64,000 nt of DNA, from positions 2,759,871 through 2,823,870 of the forward strand of contig CM064506.1 of assembly GCA_032716605.1 (NCBI GenBank). Reading direction: 5' to 3'. Of the stretch, positions 1 to 10,189 are shown piece by piece. The stretch is from Paralithodes platypus (taxonomy: Eukaryota; Arthropoda; Malacostraca; Decapoda; Lithodidae). Both the position numbers and the translations under genes were made by a program. The notes under the pieces are model-generated. The model saw only the letters and a program-made list of their open reading frames with translations. It had not been told where the DNA came from and ran no database searches. Numbering within the stretch: the first letter of the stretch is position 1; every line of letters begins with the position of its first letter.

Positions 1-335
1 TCCGAAGTATAGCCCCCGTCCGAAGCTAGGTCATTTCACGGTACCGAGAAATAGACAAATAGTAGTAGAGCGTAGACCATTCTAGATCACCATTATTACA
101 AACAACAACAACCATTTTAACCGCTATTGTTGACGTTTCATACATAAAATTAAATCGTTGACACTGTTTGGGTTAAAGATAAAGACAAAACATAGATGAA
201 TCAATCGATACATTCTCAAAGGCAGTGATGAGGTAGAGTAGAGTATTTATGGCTTAAGAGAGATCCATCACGTTTTTTATAGATTTTTTTCTATTTTTCC
301 GCTAGTGCTGTGGAACGTAGCTAATAACCCTTTGG
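1..335. other. no recognisable feature
   Basis: AT-rich sequence without a supportable ORF, tandem repeat or recognisable element end. Confidence 0.5.
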
Positions 336-440
336 ATACGATGATATCTTTATTTGTTGGATTCTGGCTTTCGTTAGATGATTATATTCAGACTAGAAAG
401 AATCTTTTGTGTGAAAGGGTTAGTTGAGATAGCTTTTACC
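336..440. repeat. decayed half of an F1 palindromic element
   Basis: The words ttctggctttcgttagatga and gttagttgagatag follow the order seen in the intact F1 copies (for example 9958-10172), but no clean TTAA ends remain. This is a degenerate fragment just left of a better F1 copy. Confidence 0.5.
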
Positions 441-450
441 CCTTTGATTC

Positions 451-1101
451 TTAACCCCTTCTGTAGGTTATACCGGCAATTTTTTTTTAGTTTTATTCTA
501 GCTATACTTAAGACGATTTTATGAAGTTTAGGAAGGATATGTGGTATGTAAAAGGATTCATTGCGACAGTCTGCAGCCTTTTAACCCCTTATTGGCGGCG
601 CTCTACATAAGTCGTGCACCAATTTGCAGCAAGTTAGGAGCATTATTAAGGCTTTTAAAGGGTTAAAATCGAGTGCAAATGGCCGGGAGCACAGCGGGCC
701 AGACAGCCGACTCCCAGGGCTTACCGCCGCCCATTAACTCATGTTCCCTGTGTTCTCGAGAGGCCGGCAGTGTAGCCAGTAGTGAGCATAGCTGGGAAAA
801 ATATACCGATATATGCTAAACTCCCATGTTCGTAGCATCACTGCAAGAGAACCACGAGTGCTACGTAGCTCATTCTGGTCTCATTTTGAAGCTTTTAGTG
901 CCTAGTTTTTTGCTAAATATATTTTTTTTTTCATGCAGATGCTTGATTTATCATGCAGGAGGGCCTGAATATGCCCAAATGAGCCCAAAACACCCCGCTA
1001 GACAAGGGTTAATAGCCAGACGTCCTTCCTGAGCTGAAAAATATTGTCTAATATTTGCAAGAATATAATGAAAAAGACATCGCCGGTACGGAAGGGGTTA
1101 A
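451..1101. mobile_element. F1 palindromic TTAA element, split by an insertion
   Basis: The left end is TTAACCCCTTCTGTA and the right end is GGTACGGAAGGGGTTAA, an inverted pair bounded by TTAA. The two halves (451-584 and 1009-1101) resemble uninterrupted F1 copies such as 9958-10172 and rejoin at TTAA. TTAA targets and C-rich inverted ends are typical of piggyBac-type non-autonomous elements; the superfamily is an inference because no transposase is present. Confidence 0.82.
581..1012. mobile_element. F2 TTAA element inside F1
   Basis: It begins TTAACCCCTTATTGGCGG and ends CCCCGCTAGACAAGGGTTAA, inverted ends with TTAA on each side, and it sits exactly at a TTAA of the host F1 element. A related element with a near-identical left end sits at 44095-44605. 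No transposase is encoded; the short ORF inside is not credible as a gene. Confidence 0.78.
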
Positions 1102-1317
1102 AAGGCCTTTCCTAAGTTGAACAAAATAATCCGGTGTTAGTCAGAGTTGAATGAAAAGAGCGTCATGGTACCGAATGGGGTAAAACTTAAAGATGCATGT
1201 ACAATGGTGTTTTTTCAGGTAGACTTAATTAGTGCCGGTAGTGTTGATATTTTGTAAGAAAAGTTAGCTATATAATATATTAGTATCTATATGTAATTAT
1301 TTACCTGGTACATATAC
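1102..1317. other. F1 scrap and AT-rich spacer
   Basis: Positions 1139-1185 (gaatgaaaagagcgtcatgg, then ggtaccgaatggggt) are a fragment of an F1 right arm. Nothing else is recognisable. Confidence 0.5.
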
Positions 1318-1650
1318 TTAAGGGGAGATTTCAATGCGAGGGATTTTTTTCTGGACTCCTTTCTCCATAATTTTTAGCCCCACTGCTTTTGAGATTTTAA
1401 GATATTCGCCTCATTAGTTTGGCGATTTTTAGAACTTTCACCCCATTTCTGTTAATTTCAAGACATTTTGTGCCATTTAGGTGTCGATATTTTCCTGGCA
1501 AGCTATAGCGAGCCTGTAAATTCGGAGGAATCGGCCTTCGGAGATATTTTTCTACCGAAAAATATACAAATTTAGCTTAAAAGGGGGTATTGGGGGTATT
1601 TTATTAAGCTTGATGGAGGTCTAGGGAACAAACTAAACATCTCCTCTTAA
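1318..1650. mobile_element. F7 TTAA-GGGGA miniature element
   Basis: It begins TTAAGGGGAGA and ends TCTCCTCTTAA, so the ends are inverted and bounded by TTAA. The interior carries words found in every F7 copy: ccccatttctgttaatt, agcgagcctgtaa, ttctaccgaaaaat and tgatggaggtctagggaac. Other copies lie at 20095, 21650, 25437 and 43845, so the family is defined by comparison within the window. Confidence 0.85.
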
Positions 1651-1906
1651 GTTATCCTAGCAGAAACAGTAAGGTGTAATTATAATTAAACTTATAACAG
1701 ACATTACAAAGAAACATTTATTTATTGTTTTAGATTTTATGTTGGAGCTTGCGCTGTATGTGATAAAATATTCCATAAAAATATATTTATTATCTATCAT
1801 TATCTCATACCAGTAATCATATATTCATTCATCTCTAACAAAACAAAAATGAAAATACTAGGATTGTATTAAAGCTAAATTCTTCAACATACTTATCCAA
1901 TGTGTG

Positions 1907-2141
1907 TTTATGCCTCTCGCTATCCTGTAGACTCGGGGGTTGCCGTTTAGCATTCAAAAATAGAGTTCTCTCAATCTCATAATTACCTCTCTAAAATTAG
2001 TTTTCTGCCCACAGCTCACTTAAAGACTACTGCAGAGGTTGAAGTAACTAAAATAAAGGTTTCTAAACACCCCTGATGGTCACAAAGGCTTTGAAGTATC
2101 CCAGAAAGGGCTCAAATTCGTCCTGTGCGTGACCGGGTTAA
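1907..2141. mobile_element. F6 element, left end eroded
   Basis: Colinear with the intact F6 copy at 21143-21374, sharing gggttgccg, agagttctctcaatct and ggtttctaaacac, and ending CTGTGCGTGACCGGGTTAA. The left end no longer has a clear TTAA. F6 ends read TTAACCCTTTCACG in the intact copy. Confidence 0.75.
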
Positions 2142-2575
2142 TTAAAAAATTAATATTGCTTGATCACACAATTTGAATCTCCTTAGTGTTCATATTCCTG
2201 AAAAGGCTAAAATATCTAAACTATATAATTATTTTTTGCTAGTGAACTTATTTTATCTTTATTTATATTTGATTTGATTTAATTTTCCGGTCTCACGTGT
2301 TAATGGCGGCGTCCCAAGCAGCCTCACTCGTCAGGTTATTCTATTCAAGATCAGTTTCAAACTGTGGTAATGCTGTTTTGGGACTGGATTGAGTGTGAGA
2401 GGGAATACAGGAAAATTGGATTGAAGCTGCATTGTTTTGGTCATTTGATTTCTTCCAGGCATATAAAGGCAACTATAGACCATAGCTTTAACTTTGTATA
2501 TCTGATAATAACAACTTAAATGAAGATATTTTGTTTTTGGCCAGGGGGTGAATAGTCTCTCGTAAACAGCCTGCC
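2142..2575. other. no recognisable feature
   Basis: AT-rich sequence without credible coding capacity or repeats I can match within the window. Confidence 0.45.
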
Positions 2576-2645
2576 CAGAATACTACCTATCACAACTCAG
2601 ATATTTATTTACCGTACTTGATTTTGTAGCTAACCCAGAACCATA
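2576..2645. repeat. single dispersed monomer of the 46-kb minisatellite
   Basis: The order cagaatactacctatcacaa, then ttaccgtacttgatttt, then tagctaacccagaacc follows the 60-bp unit amplified at 46080-46690 (acctatcacaagtcaagtgc ... ttataccttgcctaatcc ... tagctaacccagaaccc). It is divergent but colinear. Confidence 0.6.
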
Positions 2646-2737
2646 ATTGGATAAGAATGAAGTGTGCCTATTCAAGTTTGCTAGTGGAATTTAGAGTTGG
2701 CTGACAAAAGTGAATAATCCTTAAACATACTCATATT

Positions 2738-2885
2738 TACTAGGTTTATATATTGTTGTCCTCTTTTTACTATGTTTATATTTTTGTATTTTTTTTTGTA
2801 CTATGTTTATATATTTTTGTATTTTTTTTTTTTGTACTATGTTTATATATTTTTGTCGTTTTTTTTTACTATGTTTGTATATTGT
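2738..2885. repeat. imperfect tandem repeat of about 40 bp
   Basis: Four successive copies of a unit containing tactatgtttatatatttt followed by a T-run of variable length. The short plus-strand ORF across it is low-complexity and is not annotated as a gene. Confidence 0.75.
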
Positions 2886-2910
2886 CCCCAATTTACAATG
2901 TTTATAATTA

Positions 2911-3113
2911 TACAGGTCTCCATCAATTTATGATAGGGTTACTTTCCTGAAAACCCGATCTCAAATAGAAAAATCGTATAGAGACCCCTAAAATTTATGG
3001 GGTAAATGAGGATGCGTTCTGGGACCAGCCAAAACCCAAACACAAACCCCTAAAAACCTATAAGAATATCGTAAATCGGGGCATCGGATAGTGAGAAAGA
3101 CCTGTACTAATTC
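2911..3113. mobile_element. miniature element with TACAGGTC ends
   Basis: Starts tacaggtctccatcaattta and ends atagtgagaaagacctgta, so the terminal 8 bases are inverted. A right-end fragment of the same family is at 23528-23618 (gggtatcggatagtgaggga, then gacctgta). Confidence 0.6.
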
Positions 3114-3404
3114 TCTTTCTTTCTCCACTTTGCTGCATGTTCTTACTATACTTGTGTTTCTCCTCCTCTTTTTCATTTTCATCTTATCAAAAGTATATCA
3201 GAAAATACTATAAACTAAGAAATTGAAGATCTTCCACCAATAATCATGCAGATCCATACCCCCCCAAAAAAAAAAAAAAAAGATTTTTGTCTAGTTCCTT
3301 ACATAATAACCTACTCAGTAATTATGGTGAATTAGTGTTCAGTCTAATTCAAAAGTCATGTACAGTAATTCATAGCTTCAACCTGAATAAGCTCTGTAGT
3401 TTAA

Positions 3405-3495
3405 CTATCTATCTATCTATAGACTGGCACATACCCCATTTTTTTTTTTTTTTTTTTTATTGGGGGTGGCCAACTCGAGACAGCCTGCAGTTTAA
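3405..3495 (-). mobile_element. 3-prime end of an (ATAG)n-tailed retroelement
   Basis: A (TATC)n block followed by gactggcacataccccat, a T-run, then gggggtggccaactcgagac. The same order recurs at 5193, 28608, 35150, 40500, 46742 and, in the other orientation, 58760-59110. The short-repeat tail marks the element's 3-prime end on the minus strand. This copy is strongly 5-prime truncated. Confidence 0.7.
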
Positions 3496-4336
3496 CGAGA
3501 AACATATTTATGAATCACCGGAACCAAGCTTCTATAGTTTTGTTTGGGTGATATATTATCATGTTGTACTACTGTATGCATGTGTGCTTGTATTGTGAGA
3601 GCATTATTACTTGTCTGAGTGTAGAGAATAATAATCTGTAATAAAAGTAACGTGGAATATATGAGTTGGTGCAGAAATATGTTTGTGTAGAGCCTAAAGG
3701 ATAGAGAGCATTTTGGAGTAGTGTAGTAGCTACTGCTTCTAACAGTACAGTATAAAGGTATTGTGTCTTTTCCACATAGTGTATGGCTTGGATTGTATAA
3801 TGCAAGGGACCATGTAAATACTGTACTAAGATTGTTTCCAGTTTAAATGCAACATCACTCATTGTATTACAAGAGAATTCGGCGAATACAAAGTCTGCTT
3901 TAATGGGAACTCGGCCAAACACAAACTGAGCTGAACTAAAATCTAACTAAATCTAACTTAACTTTTCTCTGACCTATTCGAACAGGCTATTCTATTCAAA
4001 CTGAGCCTGAAGATAAATTAATCTATCATTACTAAATCTAACCTAACTTTTCCCTGACCTATCCTACCAGACTACTCTCTTCTGCTAAGATGGCTTGCCA
4101 GTAGAGGCCGAGTTCTTCTGATATTATTCATTGTATTTCAACGGTCAGAACTATTACAAGACAAGGATGAATCTACTTTTCGTATGGTTGAAAATCCATT
4201 ACTTTCAGAACGGTCTTGTTACTACTGTATAAATAATAGTAGTACGAGATGTTTTATATCGAGGTAGACAAGATCACTTCGGTGTCGGCTTCAAGGGAAT
4301 TTCTGTGAGCTCAGTGCCAGTTTACTATACTCTGTT
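3496..4336. other. unassigned, with one direct repeat
   Basis: Two imperfect direct copies of about 50 bp lie at 3946-3995 and 4035-4082 (aatctaacttaacttttctc and aatctaacctaacttttccc). A 117-codon minus-strand ORF at 3569-3922 resembles nothing I know and lacks supporting features, so it is not called. Confidence 0.4.
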
Positions 4337-4545
4337 TCTTTTCAGCTGACGATAAATTGAATCCCTTAGCAGCTAATTTCTCGATACTTAATACAAAAAT
4401 ATGAATCTACTATGTGTCTGCGTCGTTTTAATGCCACGTTTTCATAATTAGAGGCCATATATCACTAAAAACTTCAAAATAACGGAGATATCTTGATGTG
4501 AACTTTGTAATTACCGTCAGTTGAAAAGAAACCGACTATTCTGTT
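4337..4545. mobile_element. miniature inverted-repeat element, TTTTCAGCTGACG ends
   Basis: Starts tcttttcagctgacgataaa and ends with the inverse, taccgtcagttgaaaagaaa. The word atcccttagcagct next to the left end recurs near 5470 and, inverted, near 5790, so several copies sit close together. Confidence 0.6.
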
Positions 4546-4716
4546 AGCAATTTTATACTGTACAGTATGTCTGATACTTTATTGCTTTCTCACTGGGTGT
4601 ACTGTAACATTATTTGATGGCATCTTATTACATTTACGGTATTTACAGATAATTTATATGTTTGGCAGGCCTTAGGAGCTACCTTGTTACCACTAGAGCT
4701 CTGTTATGTCATAATA

Positions 4717-4785
4717 TAATGTTTGACAACATACAGCTCCCTATTACCTATTTTGACAACATACAGCTCCCTATTACCTATTTTG
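4717..4785. repeat. short tandem duplication
   Basis: The unit tttgacaacatacagctccc followed by tattacctat occurs twice in direct succession without change. Confidence 0.8.
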
Positions 4786-5192
4786 TATTAAGAAAGAACT
4801 TGAGCTAGTAATTTAATCTTTGTATTTAATTAAATTTTGTACTCAATTTATGTAAACTAGTATTTGTATAGTGGAGAACTTCTTATGGTAAGACATAAGG
4901 AGAATTTAAACACACAATGAATATAATACAGTATTTCTTATAAAGATTAAGCAGAATTAGTGCTATGAAGAGCCAACTCTGCCATGTCTTACAATCAATA
5001 AGATACTCCTTGTGTTGACTAAATTTAAATTTTGTTAAAATTTCCACTTACTTAAATATCACATGAATAATATTATCATTCAGTTTTAGTTTTTACTGAT
5101 AGTATGTTCCTAGGTAGCCTATTGATTTGCGATAGATACATTTTTGTTTAGGAACTTAGAATGTTACTAGATATTGGTTCAAGATTATATTA

Positions 5193-5285
5193 TATCTATC
5201 TATCTATATACTCAGTCACATACCCCATCCTTTTTTTTTTTTAATAGCTGGGGGTGGCCGACTCGAGACAGAGCCCTTTTACCAA
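5193..5285 (-). mobile_element. 3-prime end of an (ATAG)n-tailed retroelement
   Basis: (TATC)n, then atatactcagtcacatacc, a T-run and gggggtggccgactcgagac. Same arrangement as 3405-3495; heavily 5-prime truncated. Confidence 0.72.
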
Positions 5286-5439
5286 GCCATATTATTTGTT
5301 TGTGTGTGTCCTGCATTACCAGTACTATATTATTTTTGCAACATTGCTGTGTATATTATGAAGGTTAGGATATAAGTGTATATTAAAGGATATAGTATTG
5401 GACAGAACGTATTTGACGGCAGATTTGTGGAATTATAGT

Positions 5440-5840
5440 TTCCTTTTCACCCGCTGCAAATTTTGTATTCCTTAGCAGCTGAAATTAAATGTTATGAAAC
5501 TGCTTTGTCTTTGCTTTGTACTGATTCCAAGTTTTCACAATTAAAAACATGTTATAACTTTTTGTTATAGCCGAGTAATAAAAATCCATATGTGGCAATT
5601 TACCGTCAGTTAAAAAAAAATATGTATACAAGTTATTATATATGTACATATATTTCTACTAACACAAATTGCCATATCCCCGTCTTGATTTGATTACTCG
5701 GCAATTACAAAGATTTCATAGCCAAATACTGTATGTTAATTATGAAAACTTACGGGATACACGGCTAAGTTATATAAATATAAAAGAAAGAAATCAGCTA
5801 CTAAGGGATAATATTTATCGCCAAGTGAAAAACAAAAAAT
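5440..5840. mobile_element. rearranged inverted-repeat elements
   Basis: Contains tagccgagtaataaaaatcc and, downstream, its inverse ttgatttgattactcggca. At about 5785-5830 it carries the inverse of the 4337-4545 element's left end (agctactaagggata, then ttatcgccaagtgaaaa). It reads as two overlapping or nested miniature elements whose boundaries cannot be fixed by eye. Confidence 0.5.
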
Positions 5841-6029
5841 GTATATAGACTAACAACACAACTGAATTACCAGTGGACGGGAGCGGTTATATGGGTTTGG
5901 CTATCGATAATTAATAGCTCATAGAAAATAATGTAAAGCCGGAGACACACTAGCAGTTTAGCAGTAAATTTCCTTGGGGTCGCTGCATATACATACTGTA
6001 CATACAATGGTTTACCATTGTGTTCTGTT

Positions 6030-6075
6030 ACATTGATGATTAATGTTAAGAACGGGTTGTTACTTAATATAAAGT
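6030..6075 (+). repeat. SINE 3-prime tail fragment
   Basis: attgatgattaatgttaaga followed by acgggttgttacttaa matches the 3-prime body of the SINEs at 29641-29765 and 35645-35800. The tRNA-like head is absent. Confidence 0.65.
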
Positions 6076-6524
6076 AGGGTCACGAAATAAGCGAGAAGTT
6101 GGTGGGCGAATGCGATCACTTAATTGTAATTCACTTAATTCGAACAATTGGAAAAACGGAATTTGGTGGATGGCCGACCCAGACTTTACCATACTAGACT
6201 TCATATTCCGAACATAAGATAATACAACATTACAAAATGGGGAATAAACGTATAACAATAGCGTGACTGTGTACTGACCTTAATCCTGCGATGATTGGGC
6301 GTTATTTAATAGATGGTGGCTCCGAGGCAGACCCCCAAGGCAGGGCGAGGACAGCTAAACTGCCCTGGCACGGCCTCATCTACCGGATCATCCACATCTT
6401 CTATCTGCTCGTCAATATCTTCCACTCGCTCAGTTGGAATGAGCCTCGCTTATGTCGGTTTCTCCTCGAATTTCCTTGCCTTTGATCCGGCATTTGCTTA
6501 ACTTCACATTTATTCTCACCAACT
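6076..6524. other. unassigned
   Basis: Contains a locally GC-richer stretch (6300-6500) with overlapping short ORFs in two plus frames. Neither shows a recognisable domain. It may be a relic of a larger element. Confidence 0.35.
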
Positions 6525-6660
6525 CGCCAATTAATTTACAAATAAAACAAACTAATGAAATCAATGAAAGTAATGAATACATTGGTACCCCAAGGACTCA
6601 AACCTAGGATACTCACACCGAAATTCCGCACACTAAGCATTACGCTAGCAAGACACGTAT
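6525..6660 (-). mobile_element. tRNA-derived SINE
   Basis: Read on the minus strand it contains tagcgtaatgcttagtgtgc, then gtgagtatcctaggtttgag, laid out like the A and B boxes of a tRNA promoter, followed by a tail related to attagtttcattgattt. The same family occurs on the plus strand at 28236-28345 and 60344-60485. No cloverleaf closes well, so it is not a functional tRNA gene. Confidence 0.7.
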
Positions 6661-7020
6661 TCGCTCAATTTGGTATTTTAAGTTTAATATTTTGTTGCTC
6701 ACTTATTTGTAGACTTGCACGTTTTGAACAGGCTTATTTCGGGACCGTACTGTACTGTACATTGTAAAGGTTCAGACGGGGTTGCCTTTCAGCAGTAATA
6801 CAATATAGTCTTGGAGTTCCTGCATCTTGAGCAAATAATACTTTGTACTGGAGTAATTTATTTATTCACCTCAATTCTCAAATGGTTTTAAATTTGGTAG
6901 CCTATGATACAGTACAAATTTTTACATTAAATTAAACTTGATAATTCAATAATTAACTTGTATCAGCTTTAATATTATAAGGCTAGAAATCTTGACTACT
7001 GTACTTATCTCTGAACTAAA
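6661..7020. other. no recognisable feature
   Basis: AT-rich sequence, nothing supportable. Confidence 0.4.
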
Positions 7021-7021
7021 A

Positions 7022-7580
7022 GAAGACTCAAGTAATCGAGTTAATATTTTTACCATTTGGGAAGAGTCAGCCAGAGAATAGGTGTGGAAATCTACAGTCC
7101 ATTTGCTCTGGCCCTTTTTGAGTTATAGAGGTTTGAGGTAAAGATTGCTAACCTATTTAACCCATACCATACCGTAGGATACAGTAATAAAAGCCCCTGC
7201 AGTCCCAAGCACTGTGGCAAAAATGGCAGGAGAGCCCACCTTTTCACCTCAAGAGATGGAGCAAGACTGTCCCAGTCACCCTTCAGTGGGTCTTATATAA
7301 GCTGAGAAGTGTTGCCAGACCGGTAGCAGTGCTTAAACAGTCGTGTTACCAACTACAGGGTTGTACAGGCAATTACAAGGAAAGTACATATACTCGGGCC
7401 TGGGGCTGGGGAGTTACTTATCTACTGAGGAATATACTCGGGCCTCGGACTGTAAGGGTTAATAAGGGCCAGAGCAAATGGGCTGTAGATTTTCTTACCT
7501 ATTCTCTGGCTGACTCTTCCCAAATTGAAGAAATATTAGCTCAATTACTCGAGCCTTTTTTTACGAACTACTGTACTGTA
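7022..7580. mobile_element. F9 palindromic element split by a TTAA element
   Basis: The left half contains tttgggaagagtcagccaga and catttgctctggccc; the right half contains the inverses gggccagagcaaatgg and ctctggctgactcttccc. This matches the layout of intact F9 copies (56115-56324 and 39489-39706). The central 300 bp is a separate TTAA-bounded block. Confidence 0.65.
7157..7462. mobile_element. TTAA-bounded element inside F9
   Basis: Begins TTAACCCATACCATACCG and ends CGGACTGTAAGGGTTAA, loosely inverted and bounded by TTAA. I see no other copy in the window, so its family is open. Confidence 0.5.
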
Positions 7581-7734
7581 TAGACTCCGACAAAGTTCCC
7601 CGCTAAACTGGCAGCTGCGACTCTGGTTAACAAGTGTATTAGATGTCTCAAATGTAGCTTATTAGTTTTGTATGTCCTGTCAGATGTTAACCATTATACT
7701 AAAGTCTTTCATTTGTTCCAGTAACCTTAAGGGG

Positions 7735-8000
7735 GGTGTCGCACCAGCGCTTTTTCCTCCAACTTTTTTCGCAACTCCGATATGACAGGTTTGGAAATAA
7801 GGTAGACTAAATGATAATGATAATATAATTTCTTTCATTCATAAATAATGTTAGGTTATTCCAGACACTAACATTCAGATCCACTAACATTCAGATAATT
7901 TTATACACAAACTTCAAGAAGTCTGTCACTTACAATAATCTACCTTCAGTCTAGTTGCAAATCCCAGTGCAAAGGAGTTTCAAGATGTTGTCAAAGTAAA
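7735..8000. mobile_element. miniature element, GGTGTCGCACCAGCGC end
   Basis: The left end ggtgtcgcaccagcgctttt followed by tcctccaac resembles the ends of the elements at 11203-11417 and 17181-17402 (pattern: ggt, a few bases, cac, gcacttttt, caac). The right end is eroded. Confidence 0.4.
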
Positions 8001-8124
8001 GTTGTGGATTGAAAGCTTGAGTTAAAAGCATTGGTGTTGCTGCTCCCTTTCCGCTGTATATGTACTGTGTGTGTCCGAGTATTGTACGGGTGTTTTTGTA
8101 GGCATGCTAGATTGTAACATTTTC

Positions 8125-8205
8125 ATCCCCTTCAGTACCATGGCCTCATTTTAACATTATTCTGGCTGATACTGGACTATTATATTCATGTTAGGATATA
8201 TTATA
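8125..8205. repeat. F1 left-arm fragment
   Basis: ccccttcagtaccatggcct then attattctggctgatactgg matches the left arm of F1; the right arm is missing. Confidence 0.5.
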
Positions 8206-8212
8206 ATAATAA

Positions 8213-8380
8213 GCCCTTTCCGTAGCGCGGTTGGTAGAGCACTCACCTGCAAATTGTGAGGTTGATGGTTCGAGTCTCGGGCCAGCCAGTGTGTGTCATT
8301 GGCAGACGCCAGTACTGTTGGTGAACGGTGCGGTCTAGCAATCTGTGGCAACTGTTAAACCACCCTAGCCCAGCTCTTGA
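8213..8380 (+). mobile_element. tRNA-derived SINE (A/B-box head)
   Basis: tagcgcggttggtagagcac (A-box-like) and gatggttcgagtctcgggcc (B-box-like) are spaced as in a tRNA, followed by about 90 bp of unrelated body. Its head differs from the other SINEs here, so it is a separate family. It was not called a tRNA gene because the acceptor stem does not pair convincingly. Confidence 0.6.
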
Positions 8381-8589
8381 GCAGGGAGTGCATGGTGGTA
8401 AAAAACGCATCATCATCAGGAATCATCTGTGAGAATCTTGCGAGAGGCAGTCTCAAATTCAAACAGAAAAGAATATCCATGTCTATATGTACCAAAAGTG
8501 CCACCTTGTTCCAAAACAGTATCTCCTGTTTGCATAATAACAATATAAAAGAATTAATATAAAAGTTTTAAACCAAACGAAAATATAAC

Positions 8590-8915
8590 TTACAGGAATC
8601 TATAGAGTATAAACTATATTAACTCTGACTCCTACACATCCTTCCTAAAATGAATAAACAAGGGGTACAACTTTATCAATTAACCCATCAACTCCCACAG
8701 ATCCTTCCTTGGCTAAATAAGACATAGGAATTTATTATTTTTGTGATATAACCAAGCCAGGTCTCGAACCCAGGCCAGTAGTGCAGCACTCCAATGCCTT
8801 AACCACTAGGGGTACAGGCTACATACATGAATCCTTCGACTCCCACAGATCCTTCCTAAACTGAATAAAATTGTTTACTAATAGCCAGAATAAATGAAGA
8901 CAGGAATTCCATATA
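8590..8915. repeat. F1 arm fragments around a tRNA-like insertion
   Basis: Three approximate copies of actcccacagatccttccta (near 8620, 8690 and 8840), a word of F1 arms, flank a tRNA-like segment. This looks like a broken F1 element or cluster interrupted by the SINE at 8750-8825. Confidence 0.5.
8750..8825 (-). mobile_element. tRNA-like SINE head
   Basis: On the minus strand: cccctagtggttaaggcatt, then gcctgggttcgagacctggc, the spacing and words of A and B boxes. There is no obvious SINE body, so this may be only the tRNA-related part. Confidence 0.55.
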
Positions 8916-8936
8916 CAGTACTGCAAGGTTTTAGGT

Positions 8937-9147
8937 AAGGTAGCGCTAATAAGTCATGTCTCAGCTGTCCTTACGTTTGGCTCACTCTGTGCTGTAATAG
9001 TCAGATGTTGAATGGGGTGGATAAGTGTAGGAACATATTTGTATATCGCATTCGAAATGAAGAGATCGTGTTTAGCTATTGCCGATAACAATTATGGATC
9101 AAAATATACTTGGATCCGAGACATGATTTATGAGGCCGACTGTACAG
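8937..9147. mobile_element. TA-flanked miniature element
   Basis: The left end ggtagcgctaataagtcatg and the right end (inverse of cagtcggcctcataaatcat) form imperfect inverted repeats next to TA. A second copy is at 24027-24238. CAGT-like ends with a TA target suggest a Tc1/mariner-type non-autonomous element; this is inference. Confidence 0.65.
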
Positions 9148-9229
9148 GTAGATGGTAAGAGTAGTAGGTAGGTGATACGAGAGCCCTAGTATAGCAGACC
9201 ATTTATTTGTGATTTTATGGGATACCTGA

Positions 9230-9922
9230 TTAACCCCTTCTGTACCGGTGATGTCTTTTAACTTTATTGCTATGTTAAGACAATTTTATGCCATTTAAGA
9301 ATGATGTGGTAGTAGAAAGGGTTAAGTGAGATAGTTCGAAGCCTGTTAGTTGCTGGAGGCCCTTTTTAACCCTTCCCGCCCGGTTGTATCATGTTAAAAG
9401 GACACCGCGGAAGATGTGCAGGAACCCGGGTGTTCTTATATAGTCCATAAGCTTGAAAGCCTATTCAGCTTGTTTTGAAAGCCGCGCATCCGACGTATGT
9501 AAACAAAGCCTGTCGGAGGTGACGCACGCACCTCTGGCAGCAAGCAGACGTCGGAGCTTTGTTGTCGTGTGGTCTACAAAGACAGATTCAGTCTTGAAAA
9601 GTGTGTCACATTGCTAAAATCGCGGAAAACTGCGCTCCACGGAAATCGTCATCACAACTGAACCAGTTGACTTAGAGAACTCTACTCAACGCCAGTCTAC
9701 AGATTGGAAACCACAGTACGCTTAGACATGCGTGGGAATTTTCTAGCAGTTAAAATAATAAAGATACGGTAGCCTAGGCATAGACGTATTTCGGCCAGAT
9801 CGCCCGGGTCTCAATAACGTCCTTAGGATAGCGCCCCCGGGCCAGAATGGTTAAACTGACTAAAATCGTCGAATAGTAGCCAGAATAAGATTAAAATTTT
9901 GTCGCGGTACAGAAAGGGTTAA
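9230..9922. mobile_element. F1 palindromic element split by F3
   Basis: Starts TTAACCCCTTCTGTACCGG and ends CGCGGTACAGAAAGGGTTAA. The F1 halves (9230-9369 and 9851-9922) are joined at TTAA by a 489-bp foreign block. Confidence 0.82.
9366..9854. mobile_element. F3 TTAA element inside F1
   Basis: Begins TTAACCCTTCCCGCCCGG and ends GGGCCAGAATGGTTAA. The interior words gcatccgacgtatgtaaaca, caactgaaccagttgactta and gatacggtagcctaggca recur in the F3 copies at 10316, 15947 and 36085. It is non-coding, with the same size class in each uninterrupted copy. Confidence 0.82.
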
Positions 9923-9957
9923 TGTTCTAGGGTAGAGGTATAGTTCGCCAATGATCT

Positions 9958-10172
9958 TTAACCCTTGAAGTACCATCGACGTCTTTTTGTATTTATTTCA
10001 GCGGCATTTAAACTATTTTATGAAGCTTAGGAAGGGTATATGGTAGCTAAAAAATATTAATTGAGATAGTCTGCCACATGTTAATTGTTAGACATCCTTC
10101 CTAAGCTGAATGAAACCGTCTAATAGTTGCCAGAATAAAATGAAAAGATGTCACTCGTACTGAAAGGGTTAA
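9958..10172. mobile_element. F1 palindromic TTAA element, uninterrupted
   Basis: TTAACCCTTGAAGTACCATC at one end and CTCGTACTGAAAGGGTTAA at the other. The two arms (aagcttaggaagggtatatg against ccttcctaagctgaatg) pair through most of the length, so the element is a near-complete foldback. It is one of the cleanest references for F1 here. Confidence 0.85.
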
Positions 10173-10189
10173 ATTGGAAATTAGCAAGG

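Noticed and set aside
3569..3922. 117-codon minus-strand ORF
   Set aside because: No recognisable domain, no neighbouring exons with compatible splice sites, and composition similar to surrounding non-coding DNA.
8213..8290. Functional tRNA gene
   Set aside because: A- and B-box words are present, but the acceptor and anticodon arms do not close well and a SINE body follows. The other tRNA-like segments (6525, 8750, 17915, 28236, 29641, 35645, 60344) were treated the same way.
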